Shown here in pieces: positions 1 through 9,388 of a DNA stretch of 64,000 bases. The translations under genes were made by a program, and so were the position numbers. Location: contig NZ_WRPP01000001.1 of the NCBI RefSeq assembly GCF_009760405.1, positions 992,001 to 1,056,000 on the forward strand, given 5' to 3'. The number at the start of each line of letters is the position of its first letter. Position 1 is the first letter of the stretch. Source of the stretch: Nocardia terrae (GTDB lineage Bacteria > Actinomycetota > Actinomycetes > Mycobacteriales > Mycobacteriaceae). The notes below the pieces were generated by a model that saw only the letters and a list, made by a program, of their open reading frames with translations, made no database searches and had not been told where the DNA came from.

Positions 1-930
1 GCGCGGACCCGGCGGCTCGACGCTCACGGTGGGCGGCTCGTCCTCGACAACCGGTGGGGTCCAGGGCAGTCGGCCCCGCATGGCGAGTTCGGCGTCATCG
101 GTGAACGCGCGGCAGGTGTCGTAGCGCCGCGCCGGATCCTTGGCGAGTGCCTTCGCGATCACCACGTCCAATGCGGGCGGCAATCCGGGGCGCAGACTGT
201 TCAGGGCCGGTGGCGGCTCCTGCAGGTGGCCGATCATCGCCTGCGCCAGGGAATCCAGCGGGAACGGTGTGCGACCGGTGAGCAGCTTCACGAACGCGCA
301 CCCGAGGCTGTAGATGTCGCCGCGGTGGTCCATCGGTTCCGCCGCCAGGCGCTCCGGGGCCGCGTAGGCCACCGTCGCCATCAGATTATCGGTCGCTGTC
401 AGCTCGCGATTGTCCGAAATCGACTTGGCCACACCGAAATCGGTGAGCAGCACCCGTTCCTCGTCCACGATGGCCTGGTGGCCCGCCCCGCGGGAGAGCA
501 GGAAGTTGGCGGGCTTCACGTCCCGGTGCAGCAGTCCGCACCGATGCGCGTAATCGAGGGCCTTGCCGACCTCGGTGATGATGCGCAGCGCCCGCTGTGG
601 CGTCATGCCCTCCGGGTGCCGTTCGAGCTCGATCGCCGCGTCGGTGCCCGGCACGTACTGCATGGCGATCCACAGCCGTCCGTCCTCCTCGCCCCGGGCG
701 TAGACGGTCACGATATTCGGATGATCCAGCTCCGCGGCGAGATTCGCCTCGCGCTCGAATCGGGCCCGATAGGTCTCGTCGTGGGAGAGGTCGGTGCTGA
801 GCACTTTCAGCGCGTCCTGACGGCCCGGGAAGATCGGGTCCTGCACCAGATACACGGTGCCCATCCCGCCGCTGCCGAGCACCCCGATCACCCGGTAACC
901 GCCCACGATGGTGCCGGGCCGCAATGGCAT
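1..930 (-). CDS. Ser/Thr protein kinase, 3' end outside the window
   Basis: Eukaryotic-like Ser/Thr kinase, expected to phosphorylate proteins on the cytoplasmic face of the membrane. The ATG at 930 opens a frame of 310 codons that stays open to the left edge, so the C-terminus is not visible. The glycine-rich loop GSGGMG is at residues 19-24, followed by the catalytic loop HRDVKPANFLL, the magnesium-binding DFG and the APE-like segment (APERL). About residues 12-270 are therefore an intact kinase domain, and a proline-rich linker begins at the edge. A transmembrane segment and sensor domain, usual in this family, would lie outside. It starts 14 nt downstream of a lipoprotein gene and is probably the last visible gene of a four-gene operon. 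Confidence 0.93.
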   Translation of the reverse strand, partial: MPLRPGTIVGGYRVIGVLGSGGMGTVYLVQDPIFPGRQDALKVLSTDLSHDETYRARFEREANLAAELDHPNIVTVYARGEEDGRLWIAMQYVPGTDAAIELERHPEGMTPQRALRIITEVGKALDYAHRCGLLHRDVKPANFLLSRGAGHQAIVDEERVLLTDFGVAKSISDNRELTATDNLMATVAYAAPERLAAEPMDHRGDIYSLGCAFVKLLTGRTPFPLDSLAQAMIGHLQEPPPALNSLRPGLPPALDVVIAKALAKDPARRYDTCRAFTDDAELAMRGRLPWTPPVVEDEPPTVSVEPPGPR

Positions 931-944
931 TCACACACTCCTCA

Positions 945-2141
945 TCAGATGTGACCGTAGGCGAGCAGAGCGTACTGCGCCGAAAGTCGTTGGCGCAGAA
1001 CCTGGGACTGGTCGGCGTACACCTCGGCCACATAGTGCTCGTAGGGCAGGTAGCACAGGAATTTCGCGCCCGCTCCGTCCTCGTCCTTGCGCTGCAGGCA
1101 CCGCGCGGTGGCCAGGCCGGGCGGCGGGTCCGCGGCCTTGTACCGGTCGGACAGCTCGTCGGAGAAGGCCCCGGCGAGCTTCACCGCGCCCACCGCGTCC
1201 CTGGTCCGATAGATATTGCTGAGCGAGCGCGCGACCAGATCGACGCCCGCGTCCTCGTAGGCGCGCTTGGAGGCGACCGGGCGATCGTCACCGGTGAGGG
1301 CGGCGTGCGGTGGATACAGACCCTCCGCCGACGCCGGATCACCCTGTTCCAGTGGAAGTGTGCGGCCGAGCAGGTCCTCCGGATCGGCGGCCAGGCCCGC
1401 GAGCCGGTCGACCGGGGTGGGCTGGTAGCCCTTCATCGACTCGATCGTCCGATCCAGCGAGTCGCGGGTCGCGTCGAGCAGGGAACCGGGACCGTCGGGA
1501 ACGGTCAGGTCATCGTTGACCCAGAGCCAGTACAGGTAGTTGTCCTGCGCGTACAGGGTTTTCACCGAGTCGAGGTGGCCGAGCACGGATTTCGCGGCCG
1601 GATATCCGGGCACCGTCAGCGGGCCCTTGTCCGGGAACTCCGGATTCTGCCGGCTCGCCAGGAAATCCCTGGCGCTCACGGCCTGCTCGGGCTTCAGGAA
1701 CCGCAGCACCGTGAGATCGATCTCCAGGCCGAAGGTCCGCTCCGCCCGGTGCCGCCCGCCGGTCTTCCACCCGGCGATCAACCCCGGTGTCCCGGCGGCG
1801 AAGTTGTCGATGTCCGGGTCCGGGTAGTCCGCGGTGACCGCGCCCGCGAACTCGCCGATCACCAGCCGATCGTCGATCTCGAACGGCAGCGGCATGTGCT
1901 CGGCCATCCGGATCGATTCCTGCACCAGATCACCCACGGTGATATCGGTGCCCTTGCCCGGGATCGTCCACGGCGTGACCGGGTAGTTGCCCGGATCCAG
2001 TTGGGAGACATCGACGACGGGAACCTTGGCCGCGGGCGTGGCGGGCGGGTGCCCGCCGGACCCGCACGCGGCCGCCAGCACGGCCGCCAACGCCAGCAAC
2101 AGGATTCGCCCGGGCCGGGATCTCGATCGCGCGATACTCAT
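945..2141 (-). CDS. Lipoprotein, member of a three-paralogue cluster (probably DUF7373 family)
   Basis: Predicted secreted lipoprotein of 398 aa, function unknown. The N-terminus is a short basic stretch, a hydrophobic core and a lipobox (LAAAC, acylated Cys26). Like its two upstream neighbours it has an early PxNYPVTP segment, a late PPG-x-T/A-x3-C motif and an ending in AQYALL, so the three genes are paralogues although overall identity is low. It lies 9 nt after the middle paralogue and 14 nt before the kinase gene. Co-transcription suggests that the lipoproteins are extracytoplasmic partners or ligands of the kinase, which is inference. The DUF7373 name is from memory of actinobacterial families. 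Confidence 0.85.
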   Translation of the reverse strand: MSIARSRSRPGRILLLALAAVLAAACGSGGHPPATPAAKVPVVDVSQLDPGNYPVTPWTIPGKGTDITVGDLVQESIRMAEHMPLPFEIDDRLVIGEFAGAVTADYPDPDIDNFAAGTPGLIAGWKTGGRHRAERTFGLEIDLTVLRFLKPEQAVSARDFLASRQNPEFPDKGPLTVPGYPAAKSVLGHLDSVKTLYAQDNYLYWLWVNDDLTVPDGPGSLLDATRDSLDRTIESMKGYQPTPVDRLAGLAADPEDLLGRTLPLEQGDPASAEGLYPPHAALTGDDRPVASKRAYEDAGVDLVARSLSNIYRTRDAVGAVKLAGAFSDELSDRYKAADPPPGLATARCLQRKDEDGAGAKFLCYLPYEHYVAEVYADQSQVLRQRLSAQYALLAYGHI

Positions 2142-2150
2142 GGCCCGCCG

Positions 2151-3416
2151 CTATCCGCTCTTGACCAGCATCGAATACTGGGCGGCCACCCGCTGCACGA
2201 ACGAGGCCGGGACCGCACCGCCGAAATCGGCCACCGCCCCGATCACCGCGACATAGCGGCCGTAGACCACCGCGCAGAGATAGGTGTAGTTCCGGATCGG
2301 CTCGGGCTCGTCCAACTGCACGCACTGCGAGTCGGTGATGCCCGGCGGGTTCGGGAACTCGTCGTCGTCGCGGCCCAGCGTGGTCAGTGCCGTCTGCAGG
2401 GCGAACGCCGCGGCCAGATCCCTGGTGCGATAGACCGTGGCCGCATTGCGGGCGACGAGATCGACCCCGGCCGCCGCGAACGCCCTGCGTGCCGCGACGC
2501 CGTCGCGTTCGAAGTGCAGCGCGCCCGCGGCGCTGTAGATCTCACCGGACTGGCCGAGGCCACCGCTGGGATCGGAGTCGCCGGTGCCGAACCGGTTCGG
2601 CAACGTGATGCCCATGATGTTGTCCGGGTTGGTCGGCAGGTCCGGAATATCCTCGAGCGGAGTGGGTTTCAGATCCGCCATCTTGTCGAGCTGAGCACGC
2701 GCCATGGCCCGCAAGCGCTCGGCGAGGGCGTCCGCCTGCTGGACCATGGCGTGGCCGACGATCGCGTACACGCCGTGCACCGCGAAGACCTGACCCTTCA
2801 CCTCCGTGGTCGACGAGGCCCGCGCATCGATGCCGTCCAGTGGTATCGGGTGGATCCGGGGGCCGCTCAGCGCTCCGAAGAAGCCGTCCACGGCGGCTTG
2901 GGCCTTCTGCTCGGTCGGGAAGCGCAGGATCGCGAGCGCGATGTACTTGCGATGGCGAATGCTGTCGTTGTTCCGCGAAACATAAGCGCCCGAGATCAAC
3001 TGGTTCTGCTGGGCGATCGACTGCCAAGCCTTCGGGAACGGCGCGTCCGCGGCGAAGATGTCGCCCGGGTCGGCGAAATTGGCGTCAGAGGTGTCCAGCG
3101 TGCGGGCGCCGTCCAGGTACCTGACGTCCGGATCGATCTCGTCCGGGCTCACCAGATAGGTGAGCATGCGCCGCGACTCCATCCGGTAGGCGTCCGCGGC
3201 CCCGTCGTAGAGCGGGTCGTAATCGATCGGGGCCGAAGGATACGGTCCCACTTGGAGTTTCGACCAGTCCGGAGGTGTCATGCCGGGCACCGGATGCCCC
3301 GGGACGGTGGACGAGGCGACCGCGACACCGACGGCCAGCACCGCCGCCACCAGGGCTGCCACCGGCAAACCCGTTCGCCACCCGAGGATTTCGCGGACCC
3401 GCCGTAGCTGTTTCAT
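2151..3416 (-). CDS. Exported or membrane-anchored paralogue of the flanking lipoproteins
   Basis: Protein of 421 aa, same family as its neighbours: VGPYP near the N-terminus, PPGITDSQC near the C-terminus, and an AAQYSML end. Residues 17-36 form a hydrophobic segment, but there is no cysteine at its end, so unlike its two siblings this protein is not a lipoprotein. It is either released after signal-peptide cleavage or kept as a signal anchor. The ATG at 3416 overlaps the upstream stop by 4 nt (ATGA), which fixes the start, although the frame stays open for another 213 codons upstream. Function is not known. Confidence 0.83.
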   Translation of the reverse strand: MKQLRRVREILGWRTGLPVAALVAAVLAVGVAVASSTVPGHPVPGMTPPDWSKLQVGPYPSAPIDYDPLYDGAADAYRMESRRMLTYLVSPDEIDPDVRYLDGARTLDTSDANFADPGDIFAADAPFPKAWQSIAQQNQLISGAYVSRNNDSIRHRKYIALAILRFPTEQKAQAAVDGFFGALSGPRIHPIPLDGIDARASSTTEVKGQVFAVHGVYAIVGHAMVQQADALAERLRAMARAQLDKMADLKPTPLEDIPDLPTNPDNIMGITLPNRFGTGDSDPSGGLGQSGEIYSAAGALHFERDGVAARRAFAAAGVDLVARNAATVYRTRDLAAAFALQTALTTLGRDDDEFPNPPGITDSQCVQLDEPEPIRNYTYLCAVVYGRYVAVIGAVADFGGAVPASFVQRVAAQYSMLVKSG

Positions 3417-4612
3417 CGGCTCGTCACCAGCACGTACTCGGCGGCGGTCTTCTGGTACAGCTCCGTCTGATTGAGCGCGACGGCCTGCACGTTGTACCGG
3501 TCGACGTGAAAAGTGCACTGCTTGTACCCGGGCTGCCCGTTCACCAGGTGCGCGAAGCAGCCGATATCGCCGGTCATCCCCGGCGGCGGGGCGATGGCCC
3601 GCTCGTTCTCGGTCAAGGTGGTGGCCGGATTTCGCTTGTCCCACAGCGCGCGTGCCGCCGCGCCGGTCCGGCTGTGGAAAACCAGCGCGTCGCCGTAGCC
3701 GACCAGATCGATGTCGCCGATCGTCAGATAGTCGAGATCGCCGGTGTCCAGGCTCTGGATCGAACCGCGCCCGGTGTACGCGCCGTCCGGGTCCGGACGC
3801 CACGGCTCTTCGGGATTCGTCGGCAGGGTGCGCCCGAGAATGCCGTCCGGGTCGAGCGGCATGTGCTCGAACTTGTCCGCCGGGGTCGGCTGGAACTTGT
3901 CCAGCAGCGGCAGCGCCACATCGAGCATCCGCTCGGTGCGTCCGGTCAGATCCGTGAGATCCGGTGTGGCGGCCAGCTCGTCGACGATCTTGATGAAGAC
4001 GACGTAGCGGTCGTGCACGGTCCACGCCCCGATCGAGGCCACGTTCGGACGCCAATGCGCCTTGGTGTCAGGGTATTTCGCGAGCGTGACCGCCCGGTTG
4101 TCGGTGTTGTAGGTGAAGTCGTCGTGCTCGAGCGCCGGACCGACGGTCGCGGCCCGATCGGCGTCGGGCAGTTCCAGCACCGCGAGACTGAGTTTGCGGT
4201 GCAGGTCGTCGGCGTCCGAACCGCTGCACCAGGTATTGACCCAGCCGCCGCGCAGGTCGTGGGCGACGTCGTCGAAGGTGTCGTTGATGAGCAGGTCGCC
4301 CAGACCCTTGTGATTGGTCACCACGTGCGGGCGCACACCGTCGGAACACTCGAAGGTGTAGCCCGGATCGGACTCGAACGGCAGCGCCACATAGTCCGAC
4401 AGGCGCTGTGACTCGCGGACGCGGGATTGCTTGTCGGTCTTGGCGTTTCCCACCACGCGCGGCGTGATCTGGTAATTGCCGACCTCGAGGCTCGCGGGAT
4501 CGGTCTGCTGGCGGACCGGGGTGCCCTCGACGGTGGTGGTGCACGCGGTGGCCGCGGCGAGGACGAGCGCGACGAACACCCACAGCGGTGCCCGTGACGC
4601 GAAAACTCTCAA
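3413..4612 (-). CDS. Lipoprotein, first gene of the lipoprotein-kinase operon
   Basis: Secreted lipoprotein of 399 aa with a signal peptide and lipobox LAAATAC (Cys24). It shares with the two following genes the VGNYQITP segment after the lipidation site, the PPGMTGDIGC motif and a tyrosine-containing C-terminal AEYVLV. Several cysteines (for example in the ECSDG and TWCSG segments) suggest disulfide bonding outside the membrane. It is the first gene of the four-gene minus-strand operon, so the promoter must lie in the 343-bp gap shared with the divergent pyc gene. Function is unknown. Confidence 0.85.
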   Translation of the reverse strand: MRVFASRAPLWVFVALVLAAATACTTTVEGTPVRQQTDPASLEVGNYQITPRVVGNAKTDKQSRVRESQRLSDYVALPFESDPGYTFECSDGVRPHVVTNHKGLGDLLINDTFDDVAHDLRGGWVNTWCSGSDADDLHRKLSLAVLELPDADRAATVGPALEHDDFTYNTDNRAVTLAKYPDTKAHWRPNVASIGAWTVHDRYVVFIKIVDELAATPDLTDLTGRTERMLDVALPLLDKFQPTPADKFEHMPLDPDGILGRTLPTNPEEPWRPDPDGAYTGRGSIQSLDTGDLDYLTIGDIDLVGYGDALVFHSRTGAAARALWDKRNPATTLTENERAIAPPPGMTGDIGCFAHLVNGQPGYKQCTFHVDRYNVQAVALNQTELYQKTAAEYVLVTSR

Positions 4613-4955
4613 CGTCCCCTCCTCGGCCCGGAATTTTACCGTCGCTCAACACTTCTCGCGCGAGATTGCGGCGCGCCGCCGGATCGCGGGCGCCGCGCGG
4701 CTGTGTGCTCGGACACGATCGCGCGGCGATCCGGACGCGAGCGCGTCTCGGGATGCGGGACCGTACCGGCGGGTCCTGTCCCGGCTTCGCTTAGCAAGTC
4801 GGCGAATTCCGTGGTCGGAGAGGCGCGACCCTCACCGGCAGGCATGTATCGCGGTGATTAACACAAATTCGCAACAGAGAAGTCCGGACTGTGAAGATTG
4901 CACCGAACGGGACTTCGATGCCCGATCCGTATCCGCGGGCAGGTACCTTCTACGC
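4613..4955. other. Divergent intergenic region, lipoprotein operon / pyc
   Basis: This 343-bp gap separates divergent genes and should hold both promoters. Open frames on both strands here are arginine-rich and look non-coding. The AT-richest part, about 4858-4890, lies 65-100 nt upstream of the pyc start and is the best place for the pyc promoter. I found no convincing palindrome or riboswitch. Confidence 0.5.
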
Positions 4956-7900
4956 ATGTTCTCCAAAGTCCTGGTCGCCAACCGCGGCGAGATCGCCATT
5001 CGCGCCTTCCGCGCGGCCTACGAACTCGGCATCGGTACCGTCGCGGTCTTTCCGTACGAGGACCGCAACTCGGTGCACCGGCTCAAGGCCGACGAGGCCT
5101 ACCAGATCGGTGAGCCCGGACATCCGGTGCGGGCGTACCTGTCCATCGAGGAGATCATCAAGGCCGCCAAGAGCGCCGGCGCGGACGCCGTCTACCCGGG
5201 TTACGGATTCCTGTCGGAGAACCCGGACCTGGCCGCCGCCTGCGCCCGCGAGGGGATCACCTTCATCGGCCCGTCCTCGACCGTGCTGGAACTGACCGGT
5301 AACAAGGCGCGTGCCATCGCCGCCGCCAAGGCCGCCGGACTGCCGGTGCTGCGCTCGAGCGAACCCTCCTCGGATGTGGACGCGCTCGTGGCCGCCGCCG
5401 AGGAGATGGAGTTCCCGCTCTTCGTCAAGGCCGTCGCCGGCGGTGGCGGGCGCGGCATGCGGCGCGTCGCCGACCCGGCCCAGCTGCGCGAGTCCATCGA
5501 GGCCGCCGCGCGCGAGGCCGAATCCGCCTTCGGCGACGCGACGGTGTTCCTCGAGCAGGCGGTGGTCAACCCCCGCCACATCGAGGTGCAGATCCTCGCC
5601 GACCAGCAGGGCAATGTCATCCACTTGTTCGAGCGCGACTGCTCGCTGCAGCGCCGCCACCAGAAGGTGATCGAGCTCGCGCCCGCGCCCAACCTGGATC
5701 CCGCACTGCGCGAACGCATCTGCGCCGACGCGGTGGCCTTCGCCCGGCAGATCGGCTACTCCTGCGCGGGCACCGTGGAATTCCTGCTCGACGAGCGCGG
5801 CAATCACGTGTTCATCGAGATGAACCCGCGAATCCAGGTGGAGCACACGGTGACCGAGGAGATCACCGACGTCGACCTGGTGCAGTCGCAGCTGCGCATC
5901 GCGGCGGGGGAGAGCCTGGCCGATCTGGGACTGAGCCAGGACGGCATCCACATTCGCGGCGCGGCCCTGCAGTGCCGCATCACCACCGAGGACCCGGCCA
6001 ACGGCTTCCGGCCCGACACCGGCCGCATCACCGGCTACCGTTCGCCCGGCGGCGCGGGCGTGCGCCTCGACGGCGGTGCGAACGTCGGTGCGGAGGTCGG
6101 GGCCTACTTCGACTCCATGCTGGTCAAGCTGACCTGCCGCGGACGCGATTTCGCCACCGCGGTCGCCCGGGCCCGGCGCGCGGTCGCCGAATTCCGTATC
6201 CGGGGCGTGACGACCAACATTCCGTTCCTGATGGCGGTGCTGGACGATCCGGACTTCCGCGCGGGCAAGGTGACCACCTCGTTCATCGACGAGCGGCCGC
6301 AGCTGCTCACCCTCAAGAGCTCGGCCGACCGCGGCACGAAGATCCTGAACTACCTCGCCGACGTCACCGTGAACAAGCCGCACGGCTCGCGGCCGACCAA
6401 GGTGTACCCGCACGACAAGCTGCCCGCGCTCGATATGACCCAGCCTCCGCCGCCGGGCACCCGGCAGAAGCTGCTGGAGCTCGGGCCGGAGGGGTTCGCA
6501 CAGTGGCTGCGTGATCGCGAGGGCGTGGCCGTCACCGACACCACCTTCCGTGACGCGCACCAGTCGCTGCTGGCCACCCGCGTGCGCACCAACGGCCTGC
6601 TCGATGTCGCCGGGCATGTGGCGCGGCTGACCCCGGAGCTGCTGTCCATCGAATGCTGGGGCGGCGCAACCTATGACGTGGCGCTGCGGTTCCTCTTCGA
6701 GGACCCGTGGGAGCGCCTGGCCGCGCTGCGCGAGGCCGTGCCCAATATCAACCTGCAGATGCTGCTGCGCGGGCGCAACACCGTCGGCTACACGCCGTAC
6801 CCCGAGAAGGTCACGCGCGCATTCGTTTCCGAGGCCACCGCCACCGGCATCGACATCTTCCGCATCTTCGACGCGCTCAACAATGTCGACCAGATGCGCC
6901 CGGCCATCGACGCGGTGCGCGAAACCGGTACGGCCCTGGCCGAAGTCGCGATGAGCTACACCGGCGACCTGTCCAACCCGAACGAGAACCTCTACACCCT
7001 CGACTACTACCTCAAGCTCGCCGAGGAGATCGTCGACGCCGGGGCGCACGTCATCGGCATCAAGGACATGGCCGGACTGCTGCGCGCGCCCGCCGCGCAC
7101 ACCCTGGTCACCGCGCTGCGCCGGGAATTCGATCTGCCCGTGCACGTGCACACCCACGACACCCCCGGCGGCCAGCTCGCGACCTATCTCGCCGCCTGGC
7201 AGGCCGGGGCGGACGCGGTCGACGGTGCGTCGGCGCCCATGGCGGGCACGACTTCTCAGCCTGCTTTGTCGGCCATCGTTGCGGCGGCGGCCAATTCGCC
7301 CTACGACACCGGGCTGAACCTGCAGCACGTGTGCGACCTCGAGCCGTACTGGGAGGCGCTGCGCAAGGTGTACGCGCCCTTCGAGTCCGGGCTGCCGGGC
7401 CCGACCGGCCGCGTCTACACCCACGAGATTCCGGGCGGGCAGCTGTCGAACCTGCGCCAGCAGGCCATCGCGCTCGGACTGGGTGACCAGTTCGAGGAGG
7501 TCGAGGCGAAATACGCTGCCGCCGACCGGATGCTGGGCCGCCTGGTCAAGGTCACCCCGTCCTCCAAGGTGGTCGGCGACCTGGCGCTGGCGCTGGTCGG
7601 CAGCGGCGTCGACGTCGAGGACTTCGCCTCCGACCCGGGCCGCTACGACATCCCGGACTCCGTGATCGGTTTCCTGCGCGGCGAACTCGGCACCCCCGCC
7701 GGCGGCTGGCCCGAGCCCTTCCGCAGCCGGGCGCTCGCGGGTCGCGGACCGGCCAAGCCGGAGACCCAGCTGACCGCGGTCGACGAGGCCGGACTGAACG
7801 GCACCGCCGCCGAGCGCCGGGCCACCTTGAACCGGCTGCTGTTCCCCGGACCCGCCTCCGAATTCCTCGCGCACCGTGAGAAGTTCGGCGACACCACTGG

Positions 7901-8360
7901 GCTGTCGGCGAACCAGTTCTTCTACGGCCTGCGCCACGACGAGGAACACCACGTCCAGCTCGACAAGGGCGTCACCCTGCTCATCGGCCTGGAAGCCATC
8001 TCCGAGCCCGACGAGCGCGGCATGCGCACGGTCATGTGCATCCTCAACGGGCAGCTGCGCCCGATCATGGTGCGCGACCGGTCCATCGCCAGCGAGATCC
8101 CCACCGCCGAGAAGGCCGACAAGACCAACCCGGGCCATGTCGCCGCCCCGTTCGCGGGTGTGGTCACCCTCGCTGTCTCCGAAGGCGATTCGATCGCCGC
8201 CGGTGACACCATCGGCACCATCGAGGCCATGAAGATGGAGGCGGCCATCACCGCCCCGCGCGGCGGTACCGTGCGCCGCGTCGCCATCGCCAAGGTCCAG
8301 CAGGTGGAGGGCGGCGACCTGCTCGTCGACGTCAACCTCACCGAGGCCGCCGCCGAATGA
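4956..8360 (+). CDS. pyc: Pyruvate carboxylase
   Basis: Biotin-dependent enzyme that carboxylates pyruvate to oxaloacetate to refill the TCA cycle, active as a cytoplasmic tetramer. At 1134 aa it has the usual single-chain length. Domains in order: biotin carboxylase with ATP-grasp (from VLVANRGEIAIRAF, to about residue 450), carboxyltransferase TIM barrel (about 520-800, with TFRDAHQSLLATR near 530), a linker/tetramerisation region, and a C-terminal biotinyl domain with EAMKMEA, where the biotinylated lysine is K1093. ATG 4956 matches the family N-terminus; the frame is open further upstream but that part is arginine/serine-rich and unlike protein. The stop overlaps rsmD by 4 nt, as expected for the conserved pyc-rsmD pair. 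Confidence 0.97.
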   Translation: MFSKVLVANRGEIAIRAFRAAYELGIGTVAVFPYEDRNSVHRLKADEAYQIGEPGHPVRAYLSIEEIIKAAKSAGADAVYPGYGFLSENPDLAAACAREGITFIGPSSTVLELTGNKARAIAAAKAAGLPVLRSSEPSSDVDALVAAAEEMEFPLFVKAVAGGGGRGMRRVADPAQLRESIEAAAREAESAFGDATVFLEQAVVNPRHIEVQILADQQGNVIHLFERDCSLQRRHQKVIELAPAPNLDPALRERICADAVAFARQIGYSCAGTVEFLLDERGNHVFIEMNPRIQVEHTVTEEITDVDLVQSQLRIAAGESLADLGLSQDGIHIRGAALQCRITTEDPANGFRPDTGRITGYRSPGGAGVRLDGGANVGAEVGAYFDSMLVKLTCRGRDFATAVARARRAVAEFRIRGVTTNIPFLMAVLDDPDFRAGKVTTSFIDERPQLLTLKSSADRGTKILNYLADVTVNKPHGSRPTKVYPHDKLPALDMTQPPPPGTRQKLLELGPEGFAQWLRDREGVAVTDTTFRDAHQSLLATRVRTNGLLDVAGHVARLTPELLSIECWGGATYDVALRFLFEDPWERLAALREAVPNINLQMLLRGRNTVGYTPYPEKVTRAFVSEATATGIDIFRIFDALNNVDQMRPAIDAVRETGTALAEVAMSYTGDLSNPNENLYTLDYYLKLAEEIVDAGAHVIGIKDMAGLLRAPAAHTLVTALRREFDLPVHVHTHDTPGGQLATYLAAWQAGADAVDGASAPMAGTTSQPALSAIVAAAANSPYDTGLNLQHVCDLEPYWEALRKVYAPFESGLPGPTGRVYTHEIPGGQLSNLRQQAIALGLGDQFEEVEAKYAAADRMLGRLVKVTPSSKVVGDLALALVGSGVDVEDFASDPGRYDIPDSVIGFLRGELGTPAGGWPEPFRSRALAGRGPAKPETQLTAVDEAGLNGTAAERRATLNRLLFPGPASEFLAHREKFGDTTGLSANQFFYGLRHDEEHHVQLDKGVTLLIGLEAISEPDERGMRTVMCILNGQLRPIMVRDRSIASEIPTAEKADKTNPGHVAAPFAGVVTLAVSEGDSIAAGDTIGTIEAMKMEAAITAPRGGTVRRVAIAKVQQVEGGDLLVDVNLTEAAAE

Positions 8361-8920
8361 CCCGCATCGTGGCAGGTACCGCCGGGGGCCGACGCCTACG
8401 CGTCCCCCCGGCGGGCACCCGCCCCACCTCCGACCGCGTCCGCGAGGCGCTGTTCTCACTCCTGCACGCCCGCATGGACTTCGACGGCCTGCACGTCCTC
8501 GACCTCTACGCGGGCTCGGGCGCGCTGGCCCTGGAAGCGTTGTCGCGCGGCGCTTCCCACGCCCTGCTGGTGGAGGCCGACCGCAAGGCCGCCGCCATCA
8601 TCCGCGGCAATATCGGCGACCTCGGCCTCCCCGGCGCGGAACTGCGGCAGAACTCGGTGACCAGCGTGCTGACGGGCACCCCGCCGGAGCGCTACGATCT
8701 CGTCTTCTCCGACCCGCCCTACGACCTCGACGTGGCCGAAGTCCACTCCGACCTCCGGGCTCTGGCCGGCAACGGCTGGCTCCACGACGACGCCCTCATC
8801 GTCGTCGAACGCTCCACGCGCTCCCCGGAACTCGCCTGGCCCGACGGCTACTCACCCCTGAAATCCCGCACGTACGGCGAGACTCGAATCGACCTCGCCG
8901 AATACGGCGATCAGCCCTGA
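8357..8920 (+). CDS. rsmD: 16S rRNA (guanine(966)-N(2))-methyltransferase RsmD
   Basis: SAM-dependent methylase of 187 aa acting on small-subunit rRNA. It begins with the family MTRIVAGTAGGRRL, then has the SAM-binding LDLYAGSGALALEA (motif I) and the catalytic DPPY motif in VFSDPPYDL (motif IV). The start codon overlaps the pyc stop (ATGA), so the two genes are translationally coupled. In Mycobacterium rsmD is followed directly by coaD; here coaD lies 4 kb downstream behind inserted genes. The 3' end overlaps the convergent membrane-protein gene by 10 nt. Confidence 0.95.
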   Translation: MTRIVAGTAGGRRLRVPPAGTRPTSDRVREALFSLLHARMDFDGLHVLDLYAGSGALALEALSRGASHALLVEADRKAAAIIRGNIGDLGLPGAELRQNSVTSVLTGTPPERYDLVFSDPPYDLDVAEVHSDLRALAGNGWLHDDALIVVERSTRSPELAWPDGYSPLKSRTYGETRIDLAEYGDQP

Positions 8921-9318
8921 CGGGCCAGTGCCGCGCGCACCGGACGCCCGGTGACGTTCTGCAGCAGTGGGATATAGATCAGCGGTACGGCCAGTTCGAC
9001 GACGATCATGGCGATGTAGAACGGGTGCGGCCAGCCGACGTACGCGACGGTCAGCAGGCGTACCAGACCGCCGGCGAAGAACACCAGCATCAGTAGGTGG
9101 ATCAGGCCGGCGTGCCGGTCCAGATCGCTTGCGGCCCATACGCAGAGGACGCCGTAGGCCAGGAACAGCACCATGGAGAACCGCACGTCGCCGTCCAGGG
9201 TGGCGTTCGGGGTGTTCGCCCCGATGATCGTGCCCGGCCCGATCAGGATGTGCGCCAGGGCGATCAGGATGTCGGCGATACCGAAAACAACGAGAAACCA
9301 ACGCAATACGGCCTTCAT
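8911..9318 (-). CDS. Four-helix membrane protein, DUF4345-like
   Basis: Small polytopic membrane protein of 135 aa with about four hydrophobic helices (residues about 5-25, 45-65, 72-92 and 100-120), consistent with the DUF4345 family; biochemical role unknown. It is divergent from a TetR regulator and the 100-bp gap carries two near-identical pseudo-palindromes, so it is probably the TetR target. RBS-like GAGGAGGCGG lies just before the ATG. The gene end overlaps the convergent rsmD end by 10 nt. Confidence 0.78.
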   Translation of the reverse strand: MKAVLRWFLVVFGIADILIALAHILIGPGTIIGANTPNATLDGDVRFSMVLFLAYGVLCVWAASDLDRHAGLIHLLMLVFFAGGLVRLLTVAYVGWPHPFYIAMIVVELAVPLIYIPLLQNVTGRPVRAALARQG

Positions 9319-9346
9319 GACCGCCTCCTCGAGGTGGCGTCGACAC

Positions 9347-9366
9347 TAGTACACGTGTGTCTACTA
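9347..9366. promoter_or_regulatory. Putative TetR operator, copy 1
   Basis: TAGTACACGTGTGTCTACTA is an imperfect palindrome with TAGT/ACTA ends. It begins 29 bp upstream of the DUF4345 start codon, where it could block that promoter. It matches copy 2 at 16 of 20 positions. Confidence 0.7.
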
Positions 9367-9388
9367 GTGAAGATCAGCCTAAGCGCGT

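Noticed and set aside
924..3407. Very long plus-strand open frame (827 codons) opposite the lipoprotein operon
   Set aside because: Antisense to genes with signal peptides, lipoboxes and 4-14 nt operon spacing; its Arg/Gly/His-rich content is the usual shadow of GC-rich codon use.
4858..4955. Riboswitch or structured leader before pyc
   Set aside because: The sequence is AT-richer but shows no conserved riboswitch core or stable stem-loop.
4950..8459. 1169-codon minus-strand frame opposite pyc
   Set aside because: pyc on the plus strand is unambiguous; the antisense frame has no family motif.
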